The notes under the pieces: generated by a model
Told to the model about the DNA's origin: nothing
Databases searched by the model: none
Seen by the model: the letters and a program-made list of their open reading frames with translations, nothing else
Assembly (NCBI GenBank): GCA_036365455.1
Contig: JAWQUS010000017.1
Span: 2,914,001 to 2,978,000, forward strand
Length of the DNA stretch: 64,000 bases
Reading direction: 5' to 3'
Origin: Macrosoma leucophasiata
Taxonomy: Eukaryota; Arthropoda; Insecta; Lepidoptera; Hedylidae
Part shown: in pieces, positions 22,162 through 33,296 of the stretch
Position numbering within the stretch: the first letter of the stretch is position 1
How the letters are laid out: each line of letters starts with the position of its first letter
Position numbers and translations under genes: made by a program

Positions 22162-22421
22162 CTAGCTGACCCGGCAAACTTCGTATTGCCTCAGAATAAA
22201 AATATGACATGTGTCAAAGGTTTAATAGATACGGACTATTTGTATGGGAAAATGAAATGGTGGTTTTTACTATTTCCCTTCAATTTCTTCATATTTTCTT
22301 ACCTTTTAAACATTCCCTGGACTTCCAAAAATCATTAAAAATCAATATTAGCCAAATCGGTCCAGCCATTCACGCGTGATGCCGTGACCAAGGAAAACGG
22401 GTTGCATTTTATATACATAGA
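22162..22421 (-). mobile_element. Helitron family H1, full-length non-autonomous copy
   Basis: On the minus strand it begins A|TCTATGTATATAAAA and ends with a GGCAA/TTGCC hairpin 7-8 bp before CTAG|T. Internal landmarks: TGGCTGGACCGATTTGGCTAA and TTTTTGGAAGTCCAGGG. Terminal TC, 3' hairpin, CTAG and insertion between A and T identify a Helitron. It encodes no Rep/helicase. Confidence 0.8.
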
Positions 22422-22861
22422 TATAGATAAACATGAGAATATGAGAGTCATGGTTTTTGTACCTGCACTTGGAACTCTGCTAAGTGACTGACTATGATTA
22501 TTATTTTTCCTTTATGAAGGAATTGAAAAATTTGATGTCATTATTAACACCTATTGGATTATTATAAGTCATTCACACAATGCAAGTGTCTTAGAAATTT
22601 ACTCTTTTATAAGTGATTGAAAAAAAAAATACAATTAAAAGCTCGTGAAGTGTTTATGAATGTTACATAAAGCCAAGCCATTTCAAGGAAATTAAAGGCG
22701 GAAAATTATATTTGTATAATTTAACGTCACTGATCGATGAGAATCAGAGTAAGCCGGCGACCTAATTTCGTAATGCAATGTTATAAGCCGTGAATCGTCA
22801 ACAGATCATCGCGTTTGCGTAATCCGTGACTTACACCTTCAATGGGTCGACAGCTTTGTTA

Positions 22862-23215
22862 ATAATGGCAACCCATTATACGTCTCACTGCTGGGCACGA
22901 GTCTCTCCCCTTTTTGGGGGGAGGCCTGGAGCTTACTCCACCACGCTGCTCCAATGCGGATTGGTAGAGGTGGGTGGGTTAGTGGCCAACCCGCTGTCAG
23001 ATGTTTTCAAACCGCCCATAAGGCCTCCGACAAGGTTTAACGACTGCTATCTGTCGATAGCAACCGGGACCGACTTAACGTGCCCTCCGAAGCACGGAAA
23101 CGCGCATTAAATTTGCCACTAGCGGTCACCCATCGCACTACCCGACCGCGCCCGTAGTGCTTAACCGAGCAGATCACTTACGATCTACACCAGCCGCTGG
23201 GCCATGCGCGCTTCT
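22862..23215 (-). mobile_element. 5S-rRNA-derived SINE (SINE3 type), copy 1, with 13-bp target-site duplication
   Basis: 354 bp between perfect repeats GACAGCTTTGTTA (22849-22861, 23216-23228). The minus-strand head reads through GGTTAAGCACTACGGGCGCGG and GATGGGTGACCGC, which correspond to the box A/intermediate element and box C of 5S rRNA genes (here at about 23145-23165 and 23122-23136). The body contains the CAGTGAGACGTATAATGGGT end and an ATT-repeat tail. The 5S internal promoter would drive Pol III transcription. Other copies at 37736 and 52714. Confidence 0.75.
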
Positions 23216-23323
23216 GACAGCTTTGTTACGAGTATTTAATATACCAATGTTTGTCATTTAACAGTATGTAAATTATAGATTTAATGACTTTATAACATTT
23301 TTTATTTATTCTTAGATTTTTTT

Positions 23324-23510
23324 GACGTGACAACGTCTTAAATTAGGTTGCGGCTCGGAGTCACTCATGAAAAAGTGTAACGCCCGGTAACGTAACGATG
23401 AGTCACCGAACGAGAGAGAGGCCTGCCGGACCGGCGAATGCCTTTCTACCGAGAAAAAGACGTTGTCACGTAAAATCTTCGCCCGTAAAACCGACTTTAC
23501 AGGCAACCAG
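23324..23510. mobile_element. 187-bp repeat, copy 1 (one mismatch to the copy at 55321)
   Basis: GACGTGACAACGTCTT at one end reappears inverted at 23456-23470 (AGACGTTGTCACGT), followed by a 40-nt tail ending GGCAACCAG. The copy at 55321-55507 has equal length and differs at a single base I could find. Both are followed by a T run. The family is not identified; there is no ORF. The near identity stands out among otherwise diverged repeats. Confidence 0.85.
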
Positions 23511-23780
23511 TTTTTTTTTATGTAATAGAAGTGGCAAGCAAGCATGCAGTTCACATTGATGTTAAGTGAAGACTGCAGCCTATAAACACTTACACAAAGA
23601 CCGAGGTCAAAATGCAGGCCTAAGGCCTAAGGTGTTATGCCCCTGTGCCGGAAATTACAGGGCCGTACATTACCACCTGACCGGAACACGATAGTACTGA
23701 AAGTACCATTTAGCGGCAGGTAATGCGGTGGTGCCTACGCCCGCGAGCTCCGGCACTAGAGCTCTACCACCAGTAAAAAA
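23511..23780 (-). mobile_element. Family A retroposon, small internal deletions
   Basis: Poly-T then the reverse complement of family A to CCACCAGTAAAAAA; two short deletions in the middle. Confidence 0.7.
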
Positions 23781-23828
23781 GATGGAGAAGATAACGGGCT
23801 TCGTGAGCTGGAGTCCCAACTTGGAGAG

Positions 23829-24086
23829 CAAGGGCTATATTTCACCGAGAAGCCATGGCGGTTCAATCAGACGCTGCCACCAACAAAATGTATACAGCTC
23901 TATAAAGCGTTACTCACCTGGTGTTCGATTGGTTGCGCAATCAATTTGGCGGCGCGACCGGAGCTCAGACGCCGGCACACCATGATACTGGTCTGTACGG
24001 TATCTTACTTACTCGGCCGCCAGTCCGGACACCCCGGTAAAGCGACTGGTTGCGCCGCCATAGTGTCCCGGTCAAATACAGCCCTG
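23829..24086. mobile_element. DNA-transposon MITE, CAGGGCTG-type termini
   Basis: The ends are inverted repeats: CAAGGGCTATATTTCACCG at the left and the complement of CAGGGCTGTATTTGACCGG at the right, followed inward by GCCATGGCGG/CCGCCATAG. CAGGG termini suggest the hAT superfamily. No clean 8-bp duplication was found. Related copy at 42965. Confidence 0.55.
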
Positions 24087-24125
24087 TTTGTTTCTTTCAT
24101 TTGAAATATTTTCCGCTATAGTTTT

Positions 24126-24231
24126 TAACGTGTGTATGTATCTTCACGCCAGGTCCCTAACGGGGTAGGCAGAGAAGGTAGAGCGCTAGATATCCCGGTC
24201 CTGACACACCTATCGTGCGTCAGGACCGGGA
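24126..24231 (-). mobile_element. LINE 3'-end fragment (family E) with an adjacent 14-bp-arm hairpin
   Basis: 24126-24200 is the reverse complement of the 3' coding end of the LINE at 36590 (CCAGGTCCCTAACGGGGTAGG, ACGCCAGG). 24191-24204 and 24218-24231 (ATCCCGGTCCTGAC) form a perfect hairpin at its edge. Confidence 0.55.
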
Positions 24232-24290
24232 TCATTCTCATTTACATTTATCATTCTTTGTTTTGTAAACTTTTAAATATAGTTTTTTAA

Positions 24291-24414
24291 TTGTACTGTT
24301 CATTTTTCGCAATGACACATGCGAGTGTACTTAGGAAATTAAAGAAAAAACGGAAAGGAAAATTCGACTTCAGGCAGGAATCGAACCTGCGACCTCAGGA
24401 TAACCAGATTAGCC
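24291..24414 (-). mobile_element. T2 element, copy 1: inverted arm only, 12-bp target-site duplication
   Basis: 124 bp between perfect repeats ATAGTTTTTTAA (24279-24290, 24415-24426). It consists of the inverted 3' arm: TTTTTCGCAATGACACATGCG, AAATTAAAGAAAAAACGG, then a minus-strand tRNA-like part from 24366 with T-arm CGAACCTGC, ending within the anticodon region. No direct unit follows, so the insertion aborted or was trimmed. Confidence 0.75.
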
Positions 24415-24800
24415 ATAGTTTTTTAAATATGTGAAGAATGACAATAGAAGCACCTGTCATGTGGAACGTAGCTAAATAAAACATAATCGACGAGTCGTTA
24501 ACGAGCATGGATAAATTCAATGTAAGCCTCTTATTACCGCTTCGAGGAAATAATAGGCGAGAAATTATATTTGTATAATTTAAAGTCATTGATCGATCAT
24601 AAAATCATAGTAGGCTGCGACCTAATTTTGTAATGCAAAATTGTCGTAAATTGTCAACATATCATCGCGTTTGTGTAATCCGTGACCGTCCGGGTTTAAA
24701 CCTTCATTGGGCCGAAAATTTACTATTTATTAAACGAATATTGGTCATTTAATAGCGTTTAAAATATTTATTCAGTGATTATTTATGTAACTTCACTTGA

Positions 24801-24978
24801 CTGGTGGTAGAGCTCCAGTGATGGAGCTCGCGGGCGTAGGCACCACCGCTAACTTATATACTTGCCACTAAATGATGGTTCAGGACTATCGTGTTCCGAT
24901 CAGGTGGTAATGTACGGCTTTTTAATTTCCGGCACAGAGGCATAATACCTTAGGCCTCAGAAGTGGTAACGCAACTCA
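24801..24978 (+). mobile_element. Family A retroposon, 3'-truncated
   Basis: Begins CTGGTGGTAGAGCTCC and runs to the GTGGTAACGCA block, then stops; diverged. Confidence 0.65.
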
Positions 24979-24990
24979 ACAGTACTCAAC

Positions 24991-25230
24991 AATTAATATT
25001 GCATATCAAGCCTACGAAAGAGACGATCGGCTCATTTCGACTTCGTAGAGCGTTATCTCTGCTGCACACCACCTACGTAAGCATTGACAGTTCGGTATAA
25101 GTCAACATTTGATCAAAATGGTCGACAAACGTCAAATAGGTACGGTGCGAAAGAGAAAACGCTCTACAGACCCGAAATAAGTCGAAGTGTCCTTCCTAAG
25201 TTCGATGTGCATATTTATTGTTGAGCAATG
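24991..25230. mobile_element. Fold-back MITE
   Basis: Imperfect terminal inverted repeats: CAACAATTAATATTGCATATC at the left pairs with ATGTGCATATTTATTGTTG at the right, and the inner CGACTTCGTAGAGCGTTATC pairs with AACGCTCTACAGACCCG. A half copy is at 8490. No coding capacity. Confidence 0.6.
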
Positions 25231-25242
25231 TACATGAGCCCT

Positions 25243-26242
25243 ATTGAAGAACTATAGACCCATCTCGCTTCTGAGCCATGTCTACAAGCTGTTTTCGAGG
25301 GTGATCACGAACCGTCTCGCTCGCAGGTTTGATGACTTCCAGCCTCCCGAACAAGCCGGTTTCCGAAAAGGCTATAGTACCATAGACCACATACACACGC
25401 TGCGGCAAGTTATACAGAAGTCCGAGGAGTATAACCGGCCATTATGCTTAGCGTTCGTGGACTATGAGAAAGCCTTTGATTCGGTTGAAACATGGGCTGT
25501 ACTGCAGCCTTTACAGCGTTGCCACATTGACTATCGGTATATCGAAGTGTTGAAGTGTCTGTATAAAAACGCCACCATGTCAGTCCGAGTACAAGACCAA
25601 TGCACGAAGGCGATTCCTTTGCAGAGGGGAGTAAGACAGGGAGATGTCATCTCACCTTTGCTCTTCACCAATGCAATGGAAGACGCCTTCAAGCTCCTGG
25701 AATGGCAAGGACTAGGCATCAATATCAACGGCGAATACATCACTCACCTTCGGTTTGCCGACGATATTATAGTCATGGCAGAATCGCTGGAAGATCTCAG
25801 CACAATGCTCGAAGACCTCAATCGAGTGTCCCAAAGAGTGGGCCTTAAAATGAACATGGATAAGACCAAGGTCATGTTCAATAACCTTGTATCGCCCACT
25901 CCAGTGTCCGTTGGGAACTCGATGCTCGAAGTTGTCGACGACTACGTCTATCTAGGACAAACCATACAACTAGGCAGGTCGAACTTCGAGAAAGAGGTCA
26001 TTCGCCGAATCCAACTCGGCTGGGCAGCGTTCGGGAAGTTAAGGAGCGTTTTCTCGTCAAACATCCCGCAGTCCTTGAAGACGAAAGTCTTTAACCAGTG
26101 CGTTTTACCGGTGATGACCTACGGTGCCGAGACGTGGTCTCTCACTATGGGTCTCGTACGAAAGCTCCAAGTCACTCAGCGGTCAATGGAAAGGGCTATG
26201 CTCGGCGTTTCCCTACTGGATCGAATCAGAAATGAGGACTAA
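25243..26242 (+). pseudogene. RTE-clade LINE reverse transcriptase domain, 5'- and 3'-truncated
   Basis: About 332 residues open throughout: NYRPISLLS (RT block 1-2), AGFRKGYST, motif A AFVDYEKAFDSV, motif B QRGVRQGDVISPLLF, catalytic FADD in HLRFADDIIVMAE, KMNMDKTKVM, YVYLGQ, and the thumb-region VLPVMTYGAETW. These are typical of RTE/BovB-type elements. The apurinic endonuclease domain expected upstream is absent and the C-terminus is cut at RNED, where other copies continue (see 3176). No full ORF, so not autonomous. Confidence 0.9.
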
Positions 26243-26589
26243 CTGACTTTAAGAAGTTAAGTAGGTTTTATAAGGAGTTCCACGAAGTTCAACTGCTAAC
26301 TTAATATATCTGAGTTGGAAGTAGTTTTTATGGAGTCTACTCGATAGAATCGTATATTTCTCGTACCTATTTCGTGCTAAGCATTTTTTTACTGCCGATT
26401 AAACTTCTACAATATTAGCTTTCTGTAATACGATTTGGGAATTAGTCTTGTGTTATACTTGACTCACCCAGGGCCGTGCCACTATCTCTTATAGCAGGTT
26501 TTTTATTTTAGAGTTGGTCTCATACTAAAAGTTGTTCATAACGATGAGTAAAATTACCTCTTCAAATGTGATCTTATAAAAGTGTACTG

Positions 26590-26765
26590 AAAATAACGTA
26601 ACTTGACGCATACAAACAAGCATACATGCAAATACCCCCGTTTCGCCGATTATGTTTTGACCCATGTAAGCAAGGTGGTGAGCCAATTGCCATCTCCGAG
26701 GTACCTACTGGGAAACTTTTAGAAAATAGAAAAATCTCAATAGAACCAGAGGTAAAGGATTTCAT
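26590..26765 (-). mobile_element. SINE family B, partial
   Basis: Reverse complement of the SINE B body (GGTGGTGAGCC, CTCCGAGGTACTGGGAAACTT, AGAACCAGAG), diverged and lacking the tRNA-like head. Confidence 0.55.
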
Positions 26766-26824
26766 ACCGTTATCGCCTTGTAATGTCTAGAAAATACTGA
26801 CTCAAATAAAAATGTTTTTTTTTT

Positions 26825-27456
26825 GGGGTTCCGTAGTAAACAAGGAAACCTTATAGTTATAGCCAGGTCCGTCGGTCTGTCTGTCTGTCCATCCGTCCGC
26901 GGCTTAGCGCAAAAACTATTGATACTAGAAACTTGAAATTTGGCACAAGTATACACCTTAACCACGCCAATAAAGTGGTAGAATGAAAACGTAAAAAAAT
27001 AATTATTTCGGGTACCGCCCTTATATGTAACGCGCGATTATTTTTTTTAATTTTTCGTTTTCTATATAGTGTAGGATATCGTTGGATAGATCTTTTAAAA
27101 ATGTTAAGGGTGTGCTATCATTATTTTTTTATTTAGTTAACCGTTCGTGACTTATTAAGCTTTAAAGTGCCAATTTTCGTTAGAGTCAAGTGTCTTCACC
27201 CTCTACCAACTAAAAGGTTGTTATTAGAAATTCAAACGTTACGGCAATAATAGCTATATATAACGAAATTAAAAGGAAAATTATCACACTTATGTTGACT
27301 TTACTGGTTTGCGAGTAATAGTCGACCAAATATAATACTCGAAATTTTTGAACAACTCCATACAAAATATTTTTTTTTTCATTGCATTAATCAAATTTAT
27401 AAACTTCGGAACCCTACACTGCTTATGGCCCGACACACACTTAACCGATTTTTTTT
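26825..27456. mobile_element. GGTTCCGTA/TACGGAACCC repeat, long copy
   Basis: Begins GGGTTCCGTAGTAAAC with a GTCTGTCTGTC tract and ends CGGAACCCTACACTGC plus a CCGATTTTTTTT tail. A common lepidopteran repeat with inverted termini and no ORF; superfamily not determined. Confidence 0.5.
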
Positions 27457-28060
27457 AATTTTAAGCAGCCTATTGCCTCTGAAAGTAATTTTGTTAATCT
27501 CATAACATCACTCGCTTCCATCTCATTGGACCACGGAACTATGAAAATCAAAATTTACATTTTCAATTCCGATGAAAGCCAAGAAGGACCTAAACAAACT
27601 TGACTCGGAGGCTGTACATCAATGGAAGTGGCAAACAAACGCCAATGATTACGTAGGCAGTCCGTTCCCATTTACATGACGAGCTAATTCGGAGTAAATC
27701 ACTCGATTGAATCGATTCTAGTCCGGTATTTATCGCTGCGATTACCATGATGGTGATTGAACATTGGTATTAGCTGACGAATAGTGGCTCGATTGGACAT
27801 AGTTGCTAATCGATTTTGCTATTGCACGTCATCGTGAGTGTGTCGTCTTGCGTCACTGTCAGCAGTTCATTCGTAATCGATTAATCTTCCGATAATCGAT
27901 TTGTTTGTGTTTTTTGTTGGTGCGACGCTTATCCTTGAATATAGGTCATGGCGTAAATAAGTTGTTGGTATCGGTCCAAAATATCGTAACTTAAATGGGA
28001 ATGCTTTTACGTTAATTATTGTTTTCAGTTAGTGAGAGTTATAAGTAGAGTGATACGTGG
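27457..28060. other. Unassigned, with a cluster of ATCGATT motifs
   Basis: No repeat recognised. AATCGATT-type palindromic motifs occur near 27710, 27808, 27875 and 27894. They could be transcription-factor sites or chance. Confidence 0.3.
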
Positions 28061-28530
28061 CTTAGTGAAGTCACTTCGCTATGAGAAAGACCGAAAGATG
28101 TCCACTGCTGGATAAATGCGCAAAGAAGCATATAGCTATGCAACGTCTTGACGAATATGCCAAAATCACCGCCTGGCACAACCGCAGGACGCTTCTTCTC
28201 CTGAGGTATCCTCTGCCTGTCGTAAGAGGCGACTAAAAAGGGGAATGAATCGCGGGCGGCCAGAGTGGGGGCTCTAGTCGTCCAGCACTCGCAGTTCCGT
28301 GAGGATGGCGACTGTGGTAGCCGCAGGTCGTTGTGGTATGCGCAGAATGGGGCAGTCAGAGTCCCCGTGGACGAGCCTAATGGAGGCGATGTGCGTGGGG
28401 GGGAACCGGAGCAGTGTTTTAGTGTACCCGGATCCCCCTCTCCTTTGTGCACTGGTGGTTTTAGAGGGTTCCAGTCCCTCATATCCTGACTCTCTCCCCC
28501 CCGAGAGCCGGTTGAATGCGAAGACACTAT
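28061..28530. mobile_element. GC-rich unidentified repeat
   Basis: Contains CTTCTCCTGAGGTATCCTC and CTGCCTGTCGTAAGAGGCG, which I associate with insect LINE 5' regions. Much GC-richer than its flanks. Overlapping open frames on both strands have no recognisable domain. Confidence 0.35.
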
Positions 28531-28729
28531 AACCTCTTAAAAAATGCTTCGGTCCATCCTGCGTTATTGCACTTACCTACTGGAATAGTTTGACCACCGT
28601 TGTTCGGTTTACTGACTACACTAGCTGGAGATTTTTTTTCACTAGTGTGGGGTCGTCACGTCTAATAATTAATCCCGAATTAATGTTGTATGGAGTTGAT
28701 AATTCTTATTCATAATTGCACATTCAGAT

Positions 28730-29020
28730 TTTTACTGGTTGTAGAGTTCCAGTGTATCGTAGATGCTCGAGGGAGTAGGCACCACCGCATTATCTAATTT
28801 ATCTGCCGCCAAATGGTAGTGTTAAGCACTATAGTGTGCCGGTTAGATGGTAATGTATGGCCCCGTAATAACTATCACAGAGACAGAACATCTAAGGTCT
28901 CAAGGGTGGCAACTCATCTGCATTTTGACCCCTGTTTTTTGTGTAGATGTCTATGGACTGCAGTCATCACATAACATCAATGTGAGCGGAAGGCTTATTT
29001 GCCACCTTTTTAAAATAAAA
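28730..29020 (+). mobile_element. Family A retroposon, old copy
   Basis: Full-length but with many substitutions (ACTGGTTGTAGAGTTCCAG start, GCCACCTTTTTAAAAT end). Confidence 0.65.
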
Positions 29021-29034
29021 TAAAAATACTATAT

Positions 29035-30020
29035 TTCCCCAACCATATTTGATCATTCACATATCATTGAAATATATCCAACGGAGTTGTTGGGATGACG
29101 ACAACACTATGACAATACGATAATTGGTCGGCGACGTATTGATGTTTACTACCCAATTTAATTGGTTTGTACAGCTTATTCTGTTACAAAGGAAACGTTA
29201 ATGGGAACTTGTGCCGTCAAGTTAAATCTTCATTTACGTAGTTGGTAATTGTTTTCTTAATCAAAAATTAAGATTTAGAATTGTATTTGTTTCTTATAAT
29301 GAGAATTGGGTTTGTTCGTTTTCAAGTGTTCGTTAATGAAATATTTAAGAATTACATTCGAAACGTGCGATACGTGACGGTACTCACACCCTCAGTTACC
29401 AAACTTCTGCAACCATAATTATATAAAAAAAAATCGTTAACCCTGATTTTATACCGAGGTACTAATATTCATATTGTTAAAAGATAAGATAAAAATAACA
29501 AAACATAATAGATATTATAAATACGGCATTTTTTGGTAAAACTACCGTTAAAAGATCAAATGTTTTGACCAATTTACCCTAAAGCTTAACAATACGAAAT
29601 GAAGCCTATAGGCACTTCAACAATGCTGAAAACTTCTTTTTGGCGTCAGATAGATAAGGCAATGCGGTGGTAATAATTCATCAATTTACTTGCTTTAGTT
29701 TTTATTTGATCTTGTTTAAGATTTTCTTTACGTATATGTATGTACTAAAGGTGAATATTAGATAAATTCAATATTGTCCCATCTGTAGTTCATCATTCAC
29801 ATACTATTGAAATATCCTGTTGTTAGACTGATGACAATACTGTAATTGTTTCGTGACGTATTACTGTTTACTATCCAATTTAATTGGTTTGTCCAGCTTA
29901 TTGTTACATTGTGTTACAAAGGAAATGTTAATGGGAACTTGCGTCTTCAAAAGTTGAGTCCTCATTTACTTAGTTGATAATTATTTTCTTAATTGAAAAT
30001 TAAGATAAGGACTTTTGTTT
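29035..30020. repeat. Local duplication pair (29035-29285 and 29760-30010)
   Basis: Shared in order: ATCATTCACATA, ATTGAAATAT, GACAATAC, CCAATTTAATTGGTTTGT, CAGCTTATT, GTTACAAAGGAAA, GTTAATGGGAACTTG, CATTTAC, TTTTCTTAAT and AAAATTAAGAT. About 725 bp apart. Not a recognised element. Confidence 0.75.
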
Positions 30021-30431
30021 TGGAATTGGGCTTGTCCCTTTTAAAGGTCTGACCAGACAGACAGCGCGACGATGGGTGGCGTAAATCATCCACCAAAAGG
30101 CGTCGGAATCAACTGATGACTAAAGCTGAATTTGCACCGTCTCTAACCGCATATGATTTCTACTGGTGGTAGAGCTCCAGTGACGCAGCTCGCGGGCGTA
30201 GGCACCACCGCATTACCTAATATATAACACCTTAGGCCTCAGGGGTGGTAACGCATCTGCATTTTGACCTTGGTCTTTGTATAAGTGTCTATAGGCTTGT
30301 TTTATATTATTTCGCATTAACACATGCTTGTGCAATATATTTTATTTTTAAAGAAGTTGGTAATAGATGGCGCTGCTGCTACCATAAAGCAATGCAATAG
30401 ATGTGAAGGAAAGATTGGACAAATCGGACAG

Positions 30432-30507
30432 GGCTTCAATAGCTCAATTGGAAGAGCGGCTGGACTAGATTCCCAGTAGGTCGCGAGTTCGAGTCTCGCC
30501 TGAAGTC
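30432..30507 (+). tRNA. tRNA-like module (T1), first tandem unit
   Basis: 76 nt, GGCTTCA...TGAAGTC acceptor (G-T wobble), D-stem GCTC/GAGC, T-arm GCGAG/CTCGC around TTCGAGT. Same imperfect anticodon arm as the other T1 heads. Confidence 0.5.
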
Positions 30508-30738
30508 AAATTTTTATATCCATTTTTCTTTAAAAATAAAATATATTTCACAAGCATGTGTTAATGCGAAATAATATAAAACAATTATTAAGGGTAAAAG
30601 CGACTTATTTACGATATTCAATAAACTGAAAAGTCTATTATATTGGTTGCCTAACTAGCATAGTTGGTAATAGATGGCGCTGCTGCTACCATAAAGCAAT
30701 GCAATAGATGTGAAGGAAAGATTTGACAAATCGGGCAG

Positions 30739-30814
30739 GGCTTCAGTAGCTCAATTGGAAGAGCGGCTGGACTAGATTCCCAGTAGGTCGCGAGTTCGAG
30801 TCTCGCCTGAAGTC
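30739..30814 (+). tRNA. tRNA-like module (T1), second tandem unit
   Basis: Same module 307 bp downstream of the first; followed by CAAATTTTTC, a Pol III terminator-like T run. Confidence 0.5.
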
Positions 30815-30964
30815 AAATTTTTCTTTCCATTTTTCTTTAAAAATATGTCTATAGGCTGCAGTTATTACTTAACATCAATGTGAACTGCATGCTTGTTTGC
30901 CACTTCCATTACATAAAAAGCGACCATGGGATGATTTCACGAGTTTCCACAGTTTACGCGAGAT

Positions 30965-30998
30965 GTATAACACGCGGGCGGAGCCGCGGGCAACATCT
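30965..30998 (+). mobile_element. Helitron-type 3' end
   Basis: GCGGGCGGAGCCGCGGG hairpin-forming block followed by CAACATCTAG|T. The 5' end is not identified. Confidence 0.5.
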
Positions 30999-31257
30999 AG
31001 TGCGATACATGTTTGACACGAAATATAATTGTAAATGAACGTTGAAATATCAATTGAACCCCTAATAATAGGTTTTCAATAATCGTCAGCTAAAATGATC
31101 TCATTTAATTTTATGTGTTGTACTCGCTCCCATATTGTGTTGCAAATAATTTGTGCTAATTATGATTTAAAGTTATGTTCCGTTTGTTGTTTTTAATAAT
31201 TTTAAAATATATTCTACAGTAAAACAATTAATGCTTCAAATATATAGAAATTTTGGG

Positions 31258-31538
31258 TTTTTTTATCTAGGTAATGGAATTGGCAAACAAGCTTGCAATT
31301 CACATTGATGTTAAGTGATGATTGTAGCCTATAGACACACAAAGACCAAGGTCAAAATGCAGATGCGTTACCACTCCTGAGGCCTAAGGCGTTATGCCTC
31401 TGTGCCGGAAATTACAGGGCCGTACATTACCACCTGACCGGAACACGATAGTGCTGAACACTACCATTTAGCGGCAAGTATATTAGGTAACGCGGTGGTG
31501 CCCGCGAGCTCCGTCACTGGAGCAATACCACCAGTAAA
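31258..31538 (-). mobile_element. Family A retroposon, near full length
   Basis: Reverse complement of family A from the TAATGGAATTGGC end to CCACCAGTAAAAT. Confidence 0.7.
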
Positions 31539-31615
31539 ATGCTTAACAATTTAACCATCGACTCGATTTCTATAAAAAACTCGTAGCATGTAAAAGATAT
31601 ATAGATATAATACAC

Positions 31616-31785
31616 AACTTCACGCCTGTAATACCCGAAGGGGTAGACCGAGGTAAATGTATGCATACATGCAAACACCCACGATTCGCCGGTTTGGCCC
31701 ATGTAACAGGTGGTGAGCCTGTTGACATCTCCGGACACATTACCAAACTCCGAGGTACTGGGAAACTTCCAGAAAATTGAACTTT
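31616..31785 (-). mobile_element. SINE family B, head missing
   Basis: Contains CTTCACGCCTGTAATACCCGA, ACCCACGATTCGCCGG and GGTGAGCCTGTTGACATCTCC; ends in the body and is directly followed by a family A fragment. Confidence 0.6.
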
Positions 31786-31842
31786 TTTTTAAACGTAGGT
31801 AACAAACAATCATGCAGCTCACATGGATGTTAAATGATGACA
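31786..31842 (-). mobile_element. Family A retroposon, short 3' fragment
   Basis: AACAAACAATCATGCAGCTCA-type sequence with T-run, about 60 bp only. Confidence 0.45.
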
Positions 31843-31849
31843 AATTAGC

Positions 31850-32340
31850 TGAAAATTATGCTCTACCAGTGGAGCTTTAGCACCATACACAAGAATCGTA
31901 AATCGAATCTGTTATTAGATTCGATTATTACTCAAATATCGTGAAAAACATCAAAACCAAAATGGTACACAAATCTCTAAAATACAACTGACAAATGGCT
32001 TTATTTATCAACTCCGCCGCTATCGAATCCCGAAGTCCTCACCGGATCCCGGGTTTCCGGGATTCCGGGATTCACGGGAACACGTTCCGGCGCCGCGCCT
32101 ATAATTTGCGGGGCGAGACCCGTTATTTGCTGACGGACGCAACGCGGATTATTTGTACAGCCTGATTTATTTAGGGTCAGGGATTGTAGAGGTTTCTATT
32201 AGCAATGTGTTTGAACTCTAGGGTTATAATTGGTCTTTAATTTTTGATTCGTTTACATCACGCGTCTGCGAGTTTGGGACGATGCTTTGAATTATTTAGA
32301 CGTTGGAAATGTTTTGTTATATTGAAAGATAATTGGATTC
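31850..32340. other. Unassigned, with a GC-rich patch of TTCCGGGAT repeats
   Basis: 32030-32110 contains CCCGGGTTTCCGGGATTCCG and a second TTCCGGGATT-type unit, followed by CGGCGCCGCGCC. No gene or transposon signature is seen. Confidence 0.3.
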
Positions 32341-32341
32341 T

Positions 32342-32632
32342 TTTACTGGTGGTAGAGCTCCAATGACGGAGCTCGCGGGCGTAGGCACCACCGCATTACC
32401 TGATTTACTTGCCGCTAAAAAGTAGTGTTCAGCACTATCGTGTTCCGGTCAGGTGGTAATGTACGGCCCTGTAATTTCCGGCACAGAGGCATAACACCTT
32501 AGGCCTCAGGAGTGGTAACGCATTTGCATTTTGACCTTGGTTTTTGTGTGGGTGTCTATAGGCTGCAGTCATCACTTAACATCAATGTGAACTGCATGCT
32601 TGTTTGCCACTTCAATTACATAAAAAAAAAAA
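32342..32632 (+). mobile_element. Family A retroposon, full length
   Basis: Complete copy with long poly-A; close to the family consensus. Confidence 0.75.
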
Positions 32633-33296
32633 ATGTGTGTCCTTAATAATATTTAACAGGTTGCCGTTGAGAAATAAAGATACAGGAACAAGAGTACCAT
32701 TAATCTCAAATGTATGGACCTCCGGCCATGTATTGTACACAATATCATTAACAGGCAAAATCAATATAAAAACGTTTTTTTACTGCATAGTTTTACGTAT
32801 TTAGCTTTGTTTGCAGTTACAAAATATTATTTGCCGTTAGAATTGCAACCCAAACCAACATGGCGAATATGACGGGCGATGTCATTTTGACATTTTCACT
32901 TTTTTTGTTTTTTGATTATATTTTAGTACTTGGAGAGAAAAGTAATATTTTCTAAATACTTTCGAAATCGATTTCATGTGTTTATACTAAGAACTTATAC
33001 AATACTAAAAACTTATCGATTTCCAATTTAAAGAAGCGTCGGCTTTACGCCGCCATGTTGAATATGGTTGAAAATGATAAAATCGTTTGAATTAAATGTG
33101 GTAGTAACTCTTAAATATATTCTTGAATAAATTAATTGTATTTTTTTCGGATTCTTCTTTAATTTACCCATTTTTTGAGGATGTGTACGAACTAGAGCCG
33201 AGTTCGCAACATCTCCTTTAATAATAATATATTTTGAAATACATGAGTAGTTATTAGACAATTAAATATTACATGCCTGTAATATTTATTTACATA

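Larger units (their letters stand above)
22670..24790. repeat. Local duplication pair (22670-23290 and 24515-24785)
   Basis: Both copies contain GAAATTATATTTGTATAATTTAA-type sequence, GATCGAT, GCGACCTAATTT, GTAATGCAA, ATCATCGCGTTTG and GTAATCCGTGAC, in order. The left copy has been enlarged by the 5S-derived SINE at 22862. Confidence 0.7.
30298..30845. mobile_element. T1 element, copy 2: two tandem tRNA-like units, 12-bp target-site duplication
   Basis: 548 bp between repeats TGTCTATAGGCT (30286-30297, 30846-30857). It opens with the inverted 3' terminus (TTTTATATTATTTCGCATTAA to TTTTTAAAGAA), switches abruptly to direct GTTGGTAATAGATGGCG, and carries two direct units 307 bp apart, each with a 76-nt tRNA-like head. 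Between heads lie the tail (CACAAGCATGTGTTAATGCG) and body (AAGGGTAAAAGCGACTT, CAATAAACTG, TTGCCTAACTAGCATAG). The tandem period makes this a head-to-tail multimer. Confidence 0.85.
30160..30919 (+). mobile_element. Family A retroposon split by a T1 element
   Basis: The 5' part at 30160-30297 (with an internal deletion) and 3' part at 30846-30919 are separated by the T1 insertion. TGTCTATAGGCT, part of family A, is duplicated at the junctions. Confidence 0.75.

Noticed and set aside
28039..28527. 162-residue minus-strand open frame
   Set aside because: Proline/serine-rich reading of a GC-rich repeat, with no conserved domain and competing frames on the other strand.
30298..30845. CRISPR-like or satellite array reading of the tandem tRNA-like units
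   Set aside because: Only two units, in a nuclear eukaryotic context, bounded by a target-site duplication.
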